The notes under the pieces were generated by a model. That model made no database searches. It saw only the letters and a list, made by a program, of their open reading frames with translations, and had not been told where the DNA came from. A stretch of DNA of 64,000 bases from Amyelois transitella (Eukaryota; Arthropoda; Insecta; Lepidoptera; Pyralidae), in assembly GCF_032362555.1 (NCBI RefSeq), contig NC_083505.1, positions 1,603,501-1,667,500 on the forward strand, read 5' to 3'. Positions 1 through 12,450 of this stretch are shown in pieces. Made by a program: the position numbers and the translations under genes. The stretch's first letter is position 1. The number at the start of each line of letters is the position of its first letter.

Positions 1-1089
1 AATGCCTTGCTCCAGTCTCTATTAGTAAATAATTTAGGTACTTGAACATTTATTTACTACAAATCAGTGTGTATTGTGAATTACAATTAACAGAACCAAT
101 AATAATAGCGTCAATTACAAATGATAATGTAAGCAACAAAAGCTAATAGCTTTTGTTTATATCTTCCTTTCTTGCTACAAACTACTTCTTGTACCTGAAG
201 TGTCAATTCAGTCGTAAACAACACCTTGTTACTTGGTACAGAACAATCAATTAAATCTTTTCCCGATCAAGACAACTATTAATAGCTACAGCTTTCGCAC
301 ATTGAATAAGAGGTAAACTAAATAATAGTCTTTACGGGCGAGAAAGCAAGCCAATAAAATCAATAATCATTGGCCTTCATAAAGGTACAATAAATAAAAT
401 ATATTTCAAATAGTGTTGGGAAGTTTGAAAATGTCAGTTAAAATTTATCGATGCAAATCGTAAGTTAAGTAGGTTTGGAGCGAGAAATCGCGTGTTCGAT
501 AAAATTAGACAACTATGAGATGTAGTTAATTTTGTTGAATTAATATAATAATATTATTAAAAGTTATTGAATTAATACTGAAGTCTGAAGATGGAATAAT
601 AGCGTAGCATGAATCAAAGAAAGGAAGCAACAATTCCAAACAAAGGTGAATTTTTTTATAAATCTAAAAGGGATTGTGTAGCCATGATTAGGGTTGACGA
701 GAGAGAAACGCCAGCCCAGCCGGAAGACCCAAATCAAGACAATATAATTATTTCCATACGGGAAAAACAAGTCCTAAGACTGGTATAAAGTAAAAGCGGT
801 AATTTCATGAAAATGTAAACGCGAGAAATGTTCACGTCTGGCCGTTTCTATACAATGATACCGTTTAGAAATGTAAAACACGTCGGGTTTGCGATCAGCT
901 GCAGCGCAAAATAACGAGAACACACAAAAGGTTATCAAAATAAAGCTATGCGATTCAAAATTAAATAATGAATATTAAAAAAAAAACAGAAACACAAAAT
1001 TGAATCCGCCTATTGTACCTACTTAATAAATTGTAATTGTTACAATAAAGAATAAATAAATATAAATAAAATAAATAAATAAAATAAAT
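1..1089. other. AT-rich stretch, no gene seen
   Basis: No coding exon or known repeat could be recognised on either strand. Small ORFs here lack domain motifs and splice context. A short hairpin (ACAAAAGC...GCTTTTGT, near 135-157) is the only structure noted. Confidence 0.6.
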
Positions 1090-1334
1090 GTGCCGTGTGG
1101 TTCCCGGCACCAATACAAAAAATAATAGGACCACTCCATCTCTTTCCCATGGATGTCGTAAAAGGCGACTAATGGATAGGCTTACAAACTTGGGATTCCT
1201 TTTTAGACGATGGGCTAGCAACCTGTCACTAGTTGAATCTCAATTCTATCGTTAAGCCAAATAGCTGAACGTGGCGATTCAGCCTTTTCAAGACTGTTGG
1301 CTCTGTCTACCCCGCAAGGGATATAGACGTGTAA
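1090..1334 (+). repeat. SINE-A copy
   Basis: Near full-length copy: starts TGCCGTGTGGTTCCCGGCAC and runs through the conserved middle (GGCGACTAATGGATAGGCTT) to GGGATATAGACGTG. The (TATG)n tail is lost. Confidence 0.85.
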
Positions 1335-1819
1335 TGTAAATATCTGAAATAAAAGTCCCATCCTAAGAAGTAGGTTGTATTTTTTATATTCTTATTTAAA
1401 AGAAGTTTTGAGGTAACGTCATCTTTGTAATATAATTATTTATAAAATGTCTATAAAGGAAATAATACTAACCGTTTATTGACTTCGATACCTACTTAAT
1501 TTGTTTGTAGGTAGTATTTTTTACAGCGTGAAAATCAAAGAAAGGTTTATATATTAAATTCAACTATTTCAGCTTAATAAAGTTTCAAGTTAAAGCAATT
1601 CTAATAAGTGCCAGTTCTGTATTCTTCTATATTCAATGCAACAAACAGCACATATTCCTTCTGAAAGCGAGAGGCGATTCCAACACTGACAGAACATACG
1701 CAAGAGCAATTAGCATAGCTACAAAGATTTATCGTAACGCTCCGACGACGTTTCACTATCGGTACGCAAAACAAGTGGATTACAACTGTGCCTTTTTATG
1801 TACTTCAAAAGAAAATTTT
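1335..1819. other. AT-rich spacer
   Basis: Nothing recognised between a SINE-A copy and a decayed Helitron-2 copy. Confidence 0.5.
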
Positions 1820-2067
1820 ATTAATATTTGAATTGTTTGAACGCGCTAATCTTAGGAACTACTGGTTCGAATTGAAAAATTCTTTTTGCGTTGAATAGAC
1901 CATTTATCGAGTAAGACTTAAGGCTATATAATATCACGCCGCAACTATAAGGAGCAAAGAAATAATGGAGAATGTAAAAAAAAAAACGGGGAAAATTATG
2001 CATCCTTGAGGGCTTCAATAATGTCCAAAATAACTATTCCACGCGGACGAAGTTGCGGTACAACTAG
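1820..2067 (+). mobile_element. Helitron-2 copy, 5' part diverged
   Basis: Shares the run from TTGAACGCGCTAATCT to CACGCGGACGAAGTTGCGG and ends in CTAG followed by T, the Helitron 3' border. The usual 5' end is not recognisable. Other copies lie at 17.9, 30.2 and 43.4 kb. Confidence 0.7.
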
Positions 2068-2735
2068 TTAGTAAAAAAATCCGCCCCGAATCGTACCTAA
2101 TGGGAAGGTTACCCATAACACTGGCAGCATTCCCTCACTGTATCGCGAGGTATTCAACTAAAACTTAAACTTGTAAGTCACAATAAATGAATTTGAAACT
2201 CATGTGGTCCAGGGGAGAACTAAGAAAGGATTCCCCGAAATTTGCGCGATAACGGGAAGGGCGATAATATAAGTTTTAACAAGGGGAAAAGATATACATA
2301 CATAACTATTTATCATAGCAAGAATATAAATGGTCACCATTATAAACAAAATTTTAATTAAGTTTATTGTTAGTTGTATGTATTGTATGTTTAAAATATC
2401 AACAAGGATCAATATTATTTACAGAGTTTGTGAGAAAGGAATATAATTCAATAGCATGATTTACGACAAGGATGAGAAAATACACTCAATGTTGGATGTT
2501 AAGTATGTTGGGATGCTTATATACAATGTCGTGAAATCATTAACTATTCGGGTTCATTCATCTTTATTTTGGCAAGGTCATTAACATTGTCTTTCGCTAA
2601 ATATGTAAAAATATGGATTAATACTGAATAAACAACGAAACAAACTTTGAAATAACATAAATGCGAAGTTAGACATTATTGTTCAACCTATTATAAATTA
2701 TTTTATACTGATTACAGTTACCTCACTGTACATAC
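2068..2735. other. AT-rich spacer
   Basis: No exon or repeat recognised. Confidence 0.5.
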
Positions 2736-2870
2736 ATACATACATAAAATCGTGCCTTATTCCCGGAGGGGTAGGCAGAGATTACATCTTTCCACTTGCC
2801 ACGATCCCTGCATACTTCTTTCGCTTCGAGTACGCTTAACCTGACCTCAACGTAATCCTCTCTTAACTCA
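2736..2870 (-). mobile_element. LINE 3' end fragment
   Basis: On the minus strand it encodes [20 protein letters not shown] followed by a short Ser/Gly stretch, then the end TCCGGGAATAAGGCACGATT and (TATG)n. This is the C terminus and 3' tail of the non-LTR retrotransposon better preserved at 44.1 kb. Confidence 0.75.
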
Positions 2871-2995
2871 TCAAAACAATTTACTTTTTTATTGTGAGAC
2901 CGGGTCACTGTTATTATAACATTTACATTTATTTTAACACAAACTATATCAATTGTTATTTCATTACTCCTCATTGATACGATGCGCGTGCACAT

Positions 2996-3247
2996 TCAAC
3001 CGCTTATCAATTAATCATTCACAAACCTTTACGATGAGTTTACAACGGCGAATTTGCAGTGTATTGTGGAGACGTTGGAAAGTACCACGTGCCTCCAGCT
3101 GAATCAGATAGATACTCGAATTTTCATTGTCCTCCGGTGTAAGTCCCGGTTGAGACCTCACTATACCGGGGAGCGGCCCGGCCTGCGCATACGACTATGA
3201 TCCTAGATTTGGCAAGTCGAGAAAGAAATTCGCAACATAACTCTTAT
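2996..3247. other. Unassigned unique sequence
   Basis: A mildly GC-richer block containing CCCGGTTGAGACCTCAC and a CCGGGGAGCGGCCCGGCC stretch. No coding evidence was found. It may be an old repeat, since no intact copy exists elsewhere in the window to compare. Confidence 0.3.
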
Positions 3248-3485
3248 CCGTGTGGTTCCCGGCACCAATACAAAAAGAAAAGGACCACTCCATCTCTTGT
3301 AATGGATGTCGTAAAAGGCGACTAAGGGATAGGCTTTCAAATTTGGGATTCTTTTTTAGGCGATGGGCTAGCAACCTGTCACTATTTGAATCTCAATTCT
3401 ACCATTAAGCCAAAAAGCTGATTGTGGCCATTCAATCTTTTCAAGACTTGGCTCTGTCTTCTCTGCAAGGGATATAGACGTGATT
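3248..3485 (+). repeat. SINE-A copy
   Basis: Full-length head and body ending GGGATATAGACGTGATTA; no TATG tail remains. Confidence 0.85.
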
Positions 3486-3748
3486 AAGATCAGTACAGTA
3501 CAGTATGTTGTCAACATTTTTAAAAGATTCAATTTCGAGCTCACTCACTACTAGACGTCATAAAAGATAATGTCTCGTTTACTCTATCACCAATTTGCAG
3601 TAACAGCAAGTGAATAGGTTCTAATCAGACTGTAAAGCGTGTGGCAATGTACAAAATAGTATAGTTATTTACGAGTATTGAAGGGAAAGCGGTTCACTGC
3701 TCGTTCTTGGAAGGACTCATTACGAAATCACAAGTGTATAAATACAAA

Positions 3749-3951
3749 CATACATATAATCACGTCTAAATCCCTTGCAAGGTAGACAGAGCCAACGCCT
3801 TGAAAAGTTACGTTTTTTATTGATAGTAGATTAATGATAGAATCGAATTTCAAATAGTGACAAATTTGCTAGCCCAACGCCCAAGAATCCCAAGTTTATA
3901 AGCCTATCCCTTAGTCGCCTGTTATGACATCCGTGGGAAAGAGATGGAGTT
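3749..3951 (-). repeat. SINE-A copy, head missing
   Basis: Reverse-oriented copy with the CATACATATAATCACGTC tail. It stops at the GGAAAGAGATGGAG segment, so the GCCGTGTGG head is absent. Confidence 0.8.
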
Positions 3952-4184
3952 GCTTGTTGTTGTTTTTTATCTGTTGTTCCAATTAGTTCCCGTTTACGTG
4001 TAATTTAGATAAAAGTACTATTAATCTTATTGGATTGAAAAGCGAAAGTTATGAAAAATTTAATCTACTCATAACATGGGAAGCAGATAAAACTAATGTC
4101 AATAATGGTGTATCAGCAGTTGGTGTAATCAATTCATCACCAATGCCTTCAAGTAAACGTCGTCTAAGAACACGAGAATGTTTG

Positions 4185-4316
4185 TTCCGCCGCTTCTTCT
4201 ACACATGCGCTTTGGAAGCGGTAGTAGTTATAATTAGATTTAAGTTATGTGACGTCAATAAATGATACCTTGTATCCAATTTTGAAAATAAATCTATTCT
4301 ATTCTATTCTATTCTA
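4185..4316 (+). repeat. SINE-C copy with (ATTCT)n tail
   Basis: Shares GCGCTTTGGAAGCGGTAGTAG, TGTGACGTCAATAA and AATAAATCTATTCTATTCTA with segments at 17.64 and 62.2 kb. The pentanucleotide tail and dispersed copies suggest a retroposed element of unknown source. Confidence 0.6.
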
Positions 4317-4873
4317 ATGATAGAGTAATGACCATGCTGGATGCAAGTAAAACCTGTTAAAATCCACAGTCCATGTCTACCCTTATGACAGGCGTGATGA
4401 CACAGAATTTATTATAGTCGGTCAACGTTTGTATGCACGAAAGTACGAACTTATAACTACATTTCCTCAATAATAATACAAACCTATGAAAGTAAAATTA
4501 TATTTCATCAAAGTTGGCCATTTAGATAACATTGAAATAGCACGCTCTGATTGTGAACGGCCAAGATCAAATTCTACGCCTCGGAGTAGCATCGTGCGTT
4601 TTTAGGAATGTATGCAATAATCTTACACGTTGTCGTGATTAACGTAGAATAAATTATCATTAGTTACCACGTCTGAGAGGAATGATATGTTGTTAATTTT
4701 TCGTGCTCAGTGGGTTTGATGTATTGTCTTTTACGACGATGTATGTAATATGATAATTCAAACAATTTCTTTACACCACGCCGAATGAAAATAGCCTGAA
4801 ATCCATGTTCAGATATTTTGTAATTGAGAAAAACAAGCAGGTAAATGCAATTGATATTAAGTGAAAAGTGTTC

Positions 4874-5138
4874 ACCGTGTGGTTTACGGCACCCATAGAA
4901 AAAAAATAGGACCACTCCATCTCTTCCCCATGGATGTCGTAAAAGGCGACTGTGTGGTAGGCTTATTATATACTTGGGATTCTTCTGTTAGGCGACGGGC
5001 TAGCAACCTGTCACTATTTGAATCTCCATTCTTTCATTTACCCAAACAGCTGAACGTGGCATTTCAGATTTTTTAAGACTGTTAGCTCTGTCTATCTCGT
5101 AAGGGATATAGACGAGATTATATTCATGTATGTATGTA
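4874..5138 (+). repeat. SINE-A copy
   Basis: Full-length but diverged copy (head CCGTGTGGTTTACGGCACCC) with a short (TATG)n tail. Confidence 0.85.
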
Positions 5139-6812
5139 CAAAAGTGTGAGTATGGGTAGGTTATTATGAAGTTATTACATCAAACAAAAACGCTCAAACA
5201 TCAAGAAAATTTTCAGAGGCACAGCTGTACGTCTTCATCTACCAACTATCAAAGACATAATTTAAGGTTAATTTCAATTAAGATGCCGCCTCTTGTTGCA
5301 CCGTATTAATTACACCTTTTGTTTTACCAGTTACCTTCTTGTAACAATGGTCACATAGATTTACAGCAGTCTGGACAGACGACAGTTGAATGACCGATTG
5401 CGACAGTAGTAAAGCCTTTTACGACGTCACAATAACGCCTACAGACTTTCCAGCCTTGATTTATATTAATAAAACTGGTATTGGGTACTTTATGGTGGGT
5501 ACTAACAAAGCTGTTTGAGATCTGTAAATTGACTTGGGTTTAGCTGATAGTCCGCTTGGTGAAATTCCAGTTACTATACTACTTTCATTTAAGCCCTGAC
5601 ATAAACATGGATCACCCGATCTTCTGCGATATGATAATACCGATTTTTATACCAAAAGCGAATAGTTATAGGAAAATAATGATATTTTTACTAAATAATA
5701 ATATTTTTTTATTAATACCTACATAAATTTTTCAGCAGTAGCTTGAAATATGAAAACCATCCTTATATGCATTCTGTTGAAATATCAGATAGATAGAAAA
5801 TTTAAAAGCGCACTTTCACAAATTAATGTGAGCCCTGTATTTTAGCCTAATACTCTGTCAGAGCTTTATGGACTGATAAAAGCTGAAGCATTTGGCCTGA
5901 ATACCACGCCCACTGAGCCAGTCGAATGGTGACTAATGAGAGATAGGGTCGGTCGTACCTGATAGACGATAATGGCTAATTGGTAGATTTACATCCAGCG
6001 GTTTGTGATAAGCTGAAATGTAACACTAATACTGGTCTTAACAATTTATCTGAACACTGAGTAATTACGGCAATTATTTTATCTGCCAACGGTGTTATTG
6101 GCTTGATTACATTGTTGTGACATTTTGGCGCTTTTAGCTTTCATGAACTAGCTGTATTAACATTATTGGCAGAATGAGTAGCACGAAACCTTGCTTCAAT
6201 AATTTTTGTCGTAGGGTCAGAAAAAGATACTCGATTTTCTTATTTAAATAGAATTTTTAGTTAACTTCCTTATTTTATTCAAAATCGATAGTTTAATAAG
6301 GAAGAAGCACTTGAAGAAAATTACCGTCGTCAGTGAGAATCTCATCAATCTTCAGCTTTAAATTTAATTAGCGGTTCCAATAATTGTCAAATATAATCGA
6401 TTGTAACTTCGATAAAAGCGATCAAACAGAATGTACAATACGAAATTGAATTTGATTACTACACAATAGTCAACCACATTCTGAAGTGCGGTATGCTCTA
6501 CTTGTTTTGAGAAATTTGTTATGATATGTTGCCCAATATTCCTTTGTTATATATATTGGAATCAATTTCTGAATTCGAGTTTACCATACCCAAGGAAGCA
6601 ATTTTTAGGATGTTGTAATGTATACATACATACATAAAATCACGCCTCTTTCCTTCGTTGTAAGGTATATTAGCTCAATAATAGGTAAGCCTGATTTCAC
6701 GTTTCTCGAAAAGGTAAAGGAATAATACATTCCAAAAAATTCAAGAAAAAAAATCCCAAAATTTTTCAACAAGTTACCGATGTCTCGAAGTTATAAGAGC
6801 TACAGTCAAAAA
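5139..6812. other. 1.7 kb of AT-rich spacer
   Basis: No exon recognised. Near 6622-6690 a minus-oriented ACATACATACATAAAATCAC segment resembles a worn LINE or SINE tail. The rest matches nothing else in the window. Confidence 0.5.
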
Positions 6813-7477
6813 AAAATAGGTAAAAAAACTTTTTAAGTTAAACGGTTTTATGTTAAAAATACATTGCAATGTTTAATATAAATGTACTAAAAACCAAAAA
6901 ATAATAAAATAGATACAGTCGTGGGAATTATAAACATATGCATAGACTAGACTAAAATAAAACCGTGGGGCACGTCAATTGTCTACAATCGTTGATTAAA
7001 ATGTTTGTTTTGTAATGTTACACTATAATTAGGCAGTTGTTCAACCGACAACGATGGACGTGTGATAAGTAGGGCTAGAATGTGGAAACAAGTTAGCAAG
7101 CTCGATTAAGCGAGTTTTAGGGTTTCATAATGTTGAGCGAGTAGTACTTTTATCATAAGTTTTGTCGATTAAAGACAAACTACGAGCAGTGAAACGATTC
7201 CTCGCTAGCCAGCAAAATAGTAAGTAATTTGCGCACCGTCTGCGGGCCAACTGCCTAACGACGAATTAAACGATTCTTCTATCGCACATTAAGTCTATAA
7301 TTTGTAGACAATTGACGTGCCCCACGGTTTTATTTTAGTCTAGTCTATGCATATGTTTATAATTCCCACGACTGTATCTATTTTATTATTTTTTGGTTTT
7401 TAGTACATTTATATTAAACATTGCAATGTATTTTTAACATAAAACCGTTTAACTTAAAAAGTTTTTTTACCTATTTT
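6813..7477. mobile_element. Foldback MITE with 176-bp inverted arms
   Basis: Positions 6813-6988 and 7302-7477 are reverse complements over about 176 bp, including GTGGGGCACGTCAATTGTCT and its mirror AGACAATTGACGTGCCCCAC. The roughly 313-bp centre has no coding potential. This is the shape of a non-autonomous DNA transposon; the superfamily is not assignable because no clear target duplication is visible. Confidence 0.85.
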
Positions 7478-7490
7478 TATTTTCTAGTTT

Positions 7491-7737
7491 TTAGTTTTTA
7501 TTTCGCATTCTGTTTAATTCATTTAGTGCTTCATTATTGCAAGGTTTCTTGCCCGTTAGTTTATTGCAGTCCAACTCCTCTATACGTAGTCCCTGCAAAG
7601 ATCTTACTCTACTAAGAGCCACGTAGGCTTGACCTTCTTCAAGCAGTTTCGCACCTAAGTATACGACTGCGTGATCCACAGTGCTGCCCTGCATTTTATG
7701 TATTGTAGAAGCCCATGATAGTGACCTTTCATTTGAT
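7491..7737 (-). pseudogene. Helitron-type (Pif1-like) helicase, C-terminal remnant
   Basis: The minus frame reads [20 protein letters not shown], then [20 protein letters not shown], then a stop after [10 protein letters not shown]. This matches the last motifs (V and VI) of Pif1-family helicases, as in the Rep-helicase of autonomous Helitrons, where GQxYVALSRV is diagnostic. Only about 80 codons remain, with no Rep domain or other helicase motifs in the flanks, so it is a fragment of a once autonomous element rather than a host PIF1 gene. It lies next to a foldback MITE and upstream of a short Helitron-3 copy. Confidence 0.75.
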
Positions 7738-7925
7738 ACCCATGTTGATGGGATTGATAAAACCTAAGTTATCCGCCATTTTGTAGAGGCCGCCATCTTG
7801 GATTTCAATTTTTTATAGTATATTGTATTCTGCTTGTTGAGCCCTTTCATTTGATACCCATATTGATGGGATTAATGAAACCTAAATTATCCGCCATTTT
7901 GTAACGGCGGCCATCTTGAATTTAT
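7720..7925. repeat. Two tandem units, about 119-bp period
   Basis: CCTTTCATTTGATACCCAT, then TTATCCGCCATTTTGTA and GGCCGCCATCTTG, occur twice, about 119 bp apart. The units directly adjoin the helicase remnant and are probably part of the same decayed element. Confidence 0.7.
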
Positions 7926-8370
7926 AATGATAATGAATAAACATAATTATATTGTCACCAAAATCCAAAGTGTATACAAAATTTCAGATTAATCGGTTGA
8001 CAGGAAGAGGGTGAAATTTGAATTACTAAATTTGACCCAAGAATAAATAAAACAAACGGGGTGAGCTAAATAAAACCGTTTAAAAAACCGTTTAATAATA
8101 AAACCGTTTAATAACAGGTGCAGTGCAAATTCTAATCTACAAATAACCGTTCTCAAACAACACACTGCCAATGTCATCTGCGTATTATGACATACGACTT
8201 TGAGTATTTTCAGCGGCGTTAACTTACACCTGTGTTTACTAGATATCAATTCTAATTTTACGCCAGCTGATCAGGGACGTCGTGGTATCGGTTGTAAAAT
8301 CTCGTTATTATGAGCTAGTTACCGAAAAACCCCAATAAGCAACTCTTGTGAAGTTAAACAGTATGTCACG

Positions 8371-8562
8371 TCACTACATACATAGTATAAAACAAAGTCG
8401 CTATTTTAGTCTGTTTGTCTGTACTGTATGCTTAAATCTTAAAATTACGCAACGGATTTTGATGCGGTTTTTTGTAACAGGTAGAGTGATTCAAGAGGAA
8501 GGTTTTTATGTATAATAACATCTATAATTTTGCACCCGTGCGAAGCCGGGGCGGGTCGCTAG
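8371..8562 (+). mobile_element. Helitron-3 copy
   Basis: Starts TCACTACATA, carries AAAACAAAGTCGCTATTTTA and ATTTTGATGCGGTTTTTTGT, and ends in a GC-rich hairpin-like GCGAAGCCGGGGCGGGTCG before CTAG. About 190 bp and non-autonomous. The TC start and CTAG|T end fit Helitron insertion into an A-T site. Confidence 0.85.
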
Positions 8563-8775
8563 TATCTGATAAAATTCATTCATTCAGATATATTATTTGT
8601 GTGTTGACAGTCTATCAATAGAAAGGAATATTAATATTTTTAATAACTACAAGATGAATCTAATGATAATAATATACGTAGACACCGAAACGAAAGACAA
8701 CATTAATGAAGAAGCTTAAAATATGCTTAAAACTAAGCGATACAATGCAATTATTGCTGGCGTTGGCTAATAATT

Positions 8776-9037
8776 TACATACATACATACATATGGTCAC
8801 GTCTATATCCCTTGCGGGGTAGACAGAGCCAACAGTCTGGAAAAGACTGAATGGCCACGTTCAGCTATTTGGCTTAATGACAGAATTGAGATTCGAATAG
8901 TGACAGGTTGCTAGCCTATCGCCTAAAAAAGAATCCCAAGTTTGTGAGCCTATCCTTTAGTCGCCTTTTACGACATCCATAGGAAAGAAATGGAGTGGTT
9001 CTATTCTTTTTGTATTGGTGCCGGGAACCACACGGCA
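8776..9037 (-). repeat. SINE-A copy
   Basis: Near full-length, with (CATA)n tail at 8776-8792 and the CCGGGAACCACACGGCA head at the right. The head segment CTGCCGGGAACCACA is repeated once just outside. Confidence 0.85.
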
Positions 9038-9808
9038 CTGCCGGGAACCACATAAATATGAAAACACTCATTACACGTTAGTTACAACATAGCAATGTCA
9101 AGAATGACATTTACATAATCACGTCCGTTGCGCCTGCGTTAGTTATGTTTAGATCAATGATGACGTGTGATTTCGGAAATGTTTTTATTATTTATTCGAT
9201 GCAAGGAGAACAATCGTACAATATAGTGTATTCTATTATAGTCACGATTACAGAGTATGAAATTGAAAAATGAAGTATAAGGGTTCCAAAAACATATACT
9301 TCTGAGAAGACATGACGCCTGTGGTCAGAGGGACTTGATCCTACTAGGTTTTAAGAAGGAGGATACATTCCAGCGGCTTCTTAGGATGATTAAGAAAGCC
9401 AACATCATGTAACGGGAACAGGTGAGGCAGTAGAAGAAGATGAAGAAACGAAGACACATGAAGAGTCTCTTAAGCCAAGATGTAACAAATTGATGATAAT
9501 AAACAAACTGAAGTTTCAAAACGTTATAGTCCATTTTGATGATACAGTGCATTTCGTGACTATTTTAGATTTTGGCTGGAGCGTCTGTATAATTAGACGA
9601 TGTATTGATTATGATAATTTCTGCGACAGACTGGTATCAGCTGGCGACACTGTCTACTGATTGTTATGAAGATAGAAGGATATGAGACATGAAACATATA
9701 TTGGTGTAGGAACTTGAGCAGTTATGGTAGGCTTTCTCGTCGGTTTAATATTTATCATATCAGATGTCTATTAGACCACCAGGTGTCATCAACATCCGAT
9801 GTCTTTAT
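9038..9808. other. Spacer, no gene seen
   Basis: No exon or recognised repeat. Minor ORFs lack motifs. Confidence 0.5.
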
Positions 9809-10056
9809 ACCGTGTGGTTCCCGGCACCAATAAAAAACAAAGAATAGGACCACTCCATCTCGTTTCCATGAATGTCGTAAAAGGCGACTAAGGGCTAGGC
9901 TTATACACTTGGGATTCTTCTTTAAGAAGGTGGGCTAGCAATCTGTAAGTATTAGAATCTCAATTCTACCATTAAGCCAAACAGTTGAACGTGGCCTATC
10001 ATTCTTTTCAAGACTGTTGGCTCTGTCTACCCCGCAAGGAATATAGACGTGAATAA
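9809..10056 (+). repeat. SINE-A copy
   Basis: Head CCGTGTGGTTCCCGGCACC to GCAAGGAATATAGACGTGAA. It is followed by an imperfect AT palindrome (ATATACATATATATATTTAT and mirror, 10062-10100). Confidence 0.85.
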
Positions 10057-10100
10057 TCACGATATACATATATATATTTATATATATAAATATATGTATG

Positions 10101-10663
10101 TTAGCATGTCCATCAGATATTATTTTAGTATATTTTACGTCATTTTGAATAATAAATAACATAGCTATACGCACTATAAAATTCATATACTTACAACAAA
10201 TGATTTATCCGTGACGATTGATGATAACGTCTCGCTCGTTCGGTCACGACATTCGTCAGCGTCATATCCCTTAAACTTTATCCTATAGCGAACGCACGCG
10301 CAGACCGTTAACCAGCATTAGTTGTAAATCAATGAAATCCCACGCAACTCGTGATTGTGGGGGGAAAGCGGTGAAAACCGCCATGTATCTAGTTTACATA
10401 AACAGTGGCACGGTGGTCCTGTTGTCTCCATTTACAATGCTCATATGAATAATGTCTGGATCGTCGACAGATCACTCGTAATGCAATCGAATTATTTATC
10501 GGATTCATCTTAGATATATCGAGAGGCATCATGGGAAAATTTATGTCTCTCTAAATTGTGATCTCGTGAGAATATTATTCAGTACGTAGCGAATAATTTA
10601 TCAACCACTTTGAGTAAAGGAGGTGGATTCATTTATCTCTTTACCAATAGACGGTTGATAGAA
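10101..10663. other. Unique, mixed-composition spacer
   Basis: Contains a less AT-rich block (about 10205-10440: CGCTCGTTCGGTCACGAC, AACGCACGCGCAGACCG) without coding signals. It could be regulatory, but no motif supports a specific call. Confidence 0.3.
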
Positions 10664-10889
10664 TCCTACTATAATATTATAAATGCGAAAGTTTGTATGT
10701 CAGGATGTCAGTATGGATGTCTGTTACTCTTTCACGCAAAAACTACTGAACCGATTATGATGAAATTTGGTATGTAGGTAGATGAAGACCCAGAATAACT
10801 TATAGGTAGGCTACTTTTTATCCCGGAGTTCCCGCGGGATTGATTCCACGAAGACGGACGACACGGACGAAGTCGCTTGCGGCCTCTAG
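10664..10889 (+). mobile_element. Helitron-1 (Lep1-like) copy
   Basis: TCCTACTATAATATTATAAA at the 5' end, AACCGATTATGATGAAATTT inside, GACGAAGTCGCTTGCGGCCT then CTAG|T at the 3' end. This is the lepidopteran short non-autonomous Helitron structure. Confidence 0.88.
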
Positions 10890-11442
10890 TGTAATATAAA
10901 ACCGTAAAAAGCAGTTTGTTTAATAAGATATTTTTTAATTTACGCACTGGCTGCTGTCAAAAAAGTAATAATAATTTTAAGAGACGAAAAAGTACGATCG
11001 TCTTTTGTTAATTTTTCCACACCATGATATCAAGACGCAATTAAAATTAGGCGATTTTTATGTTTTTATTATTATTATATATTAAATTATTTTTTTTATT
11101 ACCAACACATAGTACTTTATCCCGGCTAATTATCTAAATACAGTTCGTAATTTAGGCACACATTTTGTTCGAAACGCGTCAAAAATTTCCGCTTATAACA
11201 AATTTTTATATATTCAATTTTATTTTTTTCTTTTAAACAGCCTATGGCAATGGATAACTAAGAAAACGACGATAAATCTAACACCAAATCAATATTCAGG
11301 CTTTAAGCGTCTATCAACCAGAACACATGGCCTGACAAACACATCATTAAAGATTGAGATAGTACAAGACTATGTGAAATCTAATAAAGCTGGATATTCG
11401 CGTTCAGTTAGTGGATGTGAGTCTAGACTTAACACTGCGGTC

Positions 11443-11700
11443 TAGATATAAATACATACATACATATAATCAAGTCTATATCCCTTGCGGGGTAGACAGA
11501 GCCAACAGTCTTGTAAAGACTGATAGGCCACGTTCAGCTATTTGGCTTTAAGATAGAATTGAAAGAAATCGCCTAAAAGAGGAATCCCAAGTTTATAAGC
11601 CTATCCCTTAGTCGCCTTTTACGACATCCGTGGGAAAGAGATGGAGGGGTCCTATTCTTTTTTGTAATAGTGCCGGGAACCACACGGCATAGATATAAAT
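11443..11700 (-). repeat. SINE-A copy with intact 11-bp target duplication
   Basis: The element proper is 11454-11689. It is flanked by TAGATATAAAT at 11443-11453 and again at 11690-11700. This fixes the 5' border of the family at GCCGTGTGG and shows target-primed retroposition. Part of the body is deleted. Confidence 0.9.
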
Positions 11701-11756
11701 GAGCGAACTAAATCTGATGAAATATTTGACATTCTTGTGCATTATGCGAAAGTACA

Positions 11757-11850
11757 TAATACCATCACGCCTGTCTCCCATTGGGGTAGGCAGAGACTAT
11801 GGATTTCCACTTGCTACGATCCTTACATACCTCCCCTGCCTAATCCACAC
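11757..11850 (-). mobile_element. LINE 3' end fragment
   Basis: The minus strand reads through TAGCAAGTGGAAATCCATAG, TCTGCCTACCCCAATGGGAG and ACAGGCGTGATGGTA, a diverged copy of the LINE tail seen at 44.3 and 48.4 kb. Confidence 0.6.
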
Positions 11851-11930
11851 TTATTACTCTTTTCATGCATATTACACGATTTCGGGTACTTTTAACATCT
11901 CCTTTTTTACTACGCTTTTATTAGCTTGGG

Positions 11931-11945
11931 TTGTATGTATGTATG

Positions 11946-11976
<31 letters not shown>
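11931..11976 (+). repeat. (GTAT)n microsatellite
   Basis: About eleven tandem GTAT units, typical of the tails of the LINE and SINE families here. Confidence 0.9.
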
Positions 11977-11999
11977 CGGAATCTTTGAGCTTAATTTTC

Positions 12000-12450
12000 A
12001 CTGATTTCTAAACGTCTGATCAACTTGAAACTTTGCACACGTATCAAGGACCGATGACAATGCAATATTTTGATAAGAGTTTCTCATTATCCTTATTAAA
12101 ACTGCCAGGATTAATAAATTCATTTTTAGATCCTTCGTATGAGAGTAAGAGAGACAGAGATAGCACCAGTGCCAGTAATCTCCATACAAGAAACCAAGAA
12201 GTTCTGACGTATAAGGAGTCCAAAAAGAGATGTAATATATTTCCATATAATGTTACTATTAACCTGAGGCTTTTTTATTTCATCGCATCGCTCCATTTAG
12301 AATTACCATTAGAAACAATAGTAGAATTAGTAGAATATTTTAAAACAATAAAAAATATATAAGTAATAAAACAAAAGTAATAAATGAAAATTGAACAACT
12401 AAATTTACAACAATACAAGAATAAAGTTACTACCTACAGAACTTTGCGAT
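12000..12450. other. Spacer, possibly old transposon
   Basis: AT-rich with a purine-rich run (AGAGTAAGAGAGACAGAGATA). No domain could be read in either strand's ORFs. Confidence 0.3.

Noticed and set aside
7491-7737. Host PIF1 helicase gene
   Set aside because: Only the last motifs remain, with no upstream exons, in a transposon-rich setting; the Helitron helicase reading fits better.
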